Shown here: piece after piece, positions 5,990 to 6,203 of the stretch | Layout of the letters: every line of letters starts with the position of its first letter | Numbering within the stretch: the first letter of the stretch is position 1 | Source: an uncultured Erysipelotrichaceae bacterium | GTDB lineage: Bacteria; Bacillota_I; Bacilli_A; Erysipelotrichales; Erysipelotrichaceae | Direction of reading: 5' to 3' | Assembly (NCBI GenBank): GCA_902795875.1 | Contig: CADBND010000004.1 | Span: 1-6,203, forward strand | DNA length: 6,203 nucleotides | Notes under the pieces: generated by a model | What the model was told of the DNA's origin: nothing | Databases searched by the model: none | Seen by the model: the letters and a program-made list of their open reading frames with translations, nothing else | Program-made: the position numbers and the translations under genes

Positions 5990-6203
5990 ATGAAATATGA
6001 AATAATAGGTGGTTCTTTTCCGGCTGTAAATGTCGTTCTCGATAAAGGAGAGACGGTGGTCACGCAGTCGGGAGCGATGGCCTGGAGCGATGCGAGTGTT
6101 CAGATGAGCACGAACGCAGAAGGCGGTCTTCTGAAATCGATCGGCAGGATGTTTTCCGGTGCCAGCCTGATGTTTGTAAGACATACCGCAACGGAAGATG
6201 AAT
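5990..6203 (+). CDS. AIM24 / TIGR00266-family protein, N-terminal part only
   Basis: The reading frame is open from an ATG behind GGAGG to the window edge and gives 71 residues plus one base, so the 3' end is missing. The N-terminus MKYEIIGGSFPAVNVVLDKG, then ETVVTQSGAMAWSDASVQMST and a Gly-rich GGLLKSIGRMFSGASLMFVR, matches the family pattern. That pattern is an initial strand of the form KYEIxGxxxPxVxxxLxxGE, then a SGAM motif, then the GGxxxxxxRxxxGxS segment. The family is named after yeast mitochondrial AIM24. Bacterial members are about 220-260 residues, fold as a beta-barrel or helix of strands, and have no firmly established biochemical role. There is no signal peptide, so it is probably cytoplasmic. 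It lies 26 bases after the small membrane-protein gene with no terminator between, so it may share the operon transcript, though a weak promoter candidate lies just ahead. Confidence 0.88.
   Translation, partial: MKYEIIGGSFPAVNVVLDKGETVVTQSGAMAWSDASVQMSTNAEGGLLKSIGRMFSGASLMFVRHTATEDE

Noticed and set aside
1..6203. CRISPR array, tRNA or rRNA gene
   Set aside because: No spaced direct repeats, cloverleaf-like segments or rRNA-like stretches were seen. Almost all of the window is coding.

Overview
The window looks like a chromosomal segment of a moderate-GC Gram-positive bacterium of the Firmicutes (Bacillota). An Erysipelotrichia-like relative is my best guess, but nothing here proves it. The grounds are strong AGGAG/GGAGG ribosome binding sites, a Firmicutes-type MnmG, a MacB/FtsX-type ABC transporter with no visible MacA or TolC partner, and extended -10 promoters placed almost on the start codon.

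Layout: bases 1-83 are a short structured stretch. It ends in a hairpin with a CTTTAG loop followed by GGTTCAC, which strongly resembles the right end (omegaRNA 3' end) of an IS200/IS605-family TnpB element lying mostly outside the window. Its last bases overlap the stop codon of the next gene. Bases 84-3443 (minus strand) encode a 1119-residue fused ABC transporter: an N-terminal ATPase, one membrane helix, an extracellular domain of about 680 residues, and three C-terminal helices with the FtsX/MacB signature. Bases 3444-3534 are a divergent control region. Both outgoing genes have an extended -10 box (TGn-TAnAAT) 6-9 bases from the ATG and no Shine-Dalgarno sequence, so both mRNAs are predicted to be leaderless or nearly so.

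On the plus strand runs a compact operon. A 111-residue acidic protein looks like an Hpt domain whose phospho-accepting His has become Asp. It overlaps mnmG (tRNA wobble-uridine modification) by 8 bases. mnmG in turn overlaps a 78-residue membrane protein by 14 bases. After a 26-base gap comes the first 71 residues of an AIM24/TIGR00266-family protein, cut by the window end.

The plus-strand genes are probably co-transcribed, with translational coupling at the two overlaps. The usual mnmG companions, mnmE and rsmG, are not adjacent. The points most worth a second look are the pseudo-Hpt gene coupled to mnmG, the mirrored leaderless promoters, the putative TnpB-element end at the transporter stop codon, and the very large transporter ectodomain.
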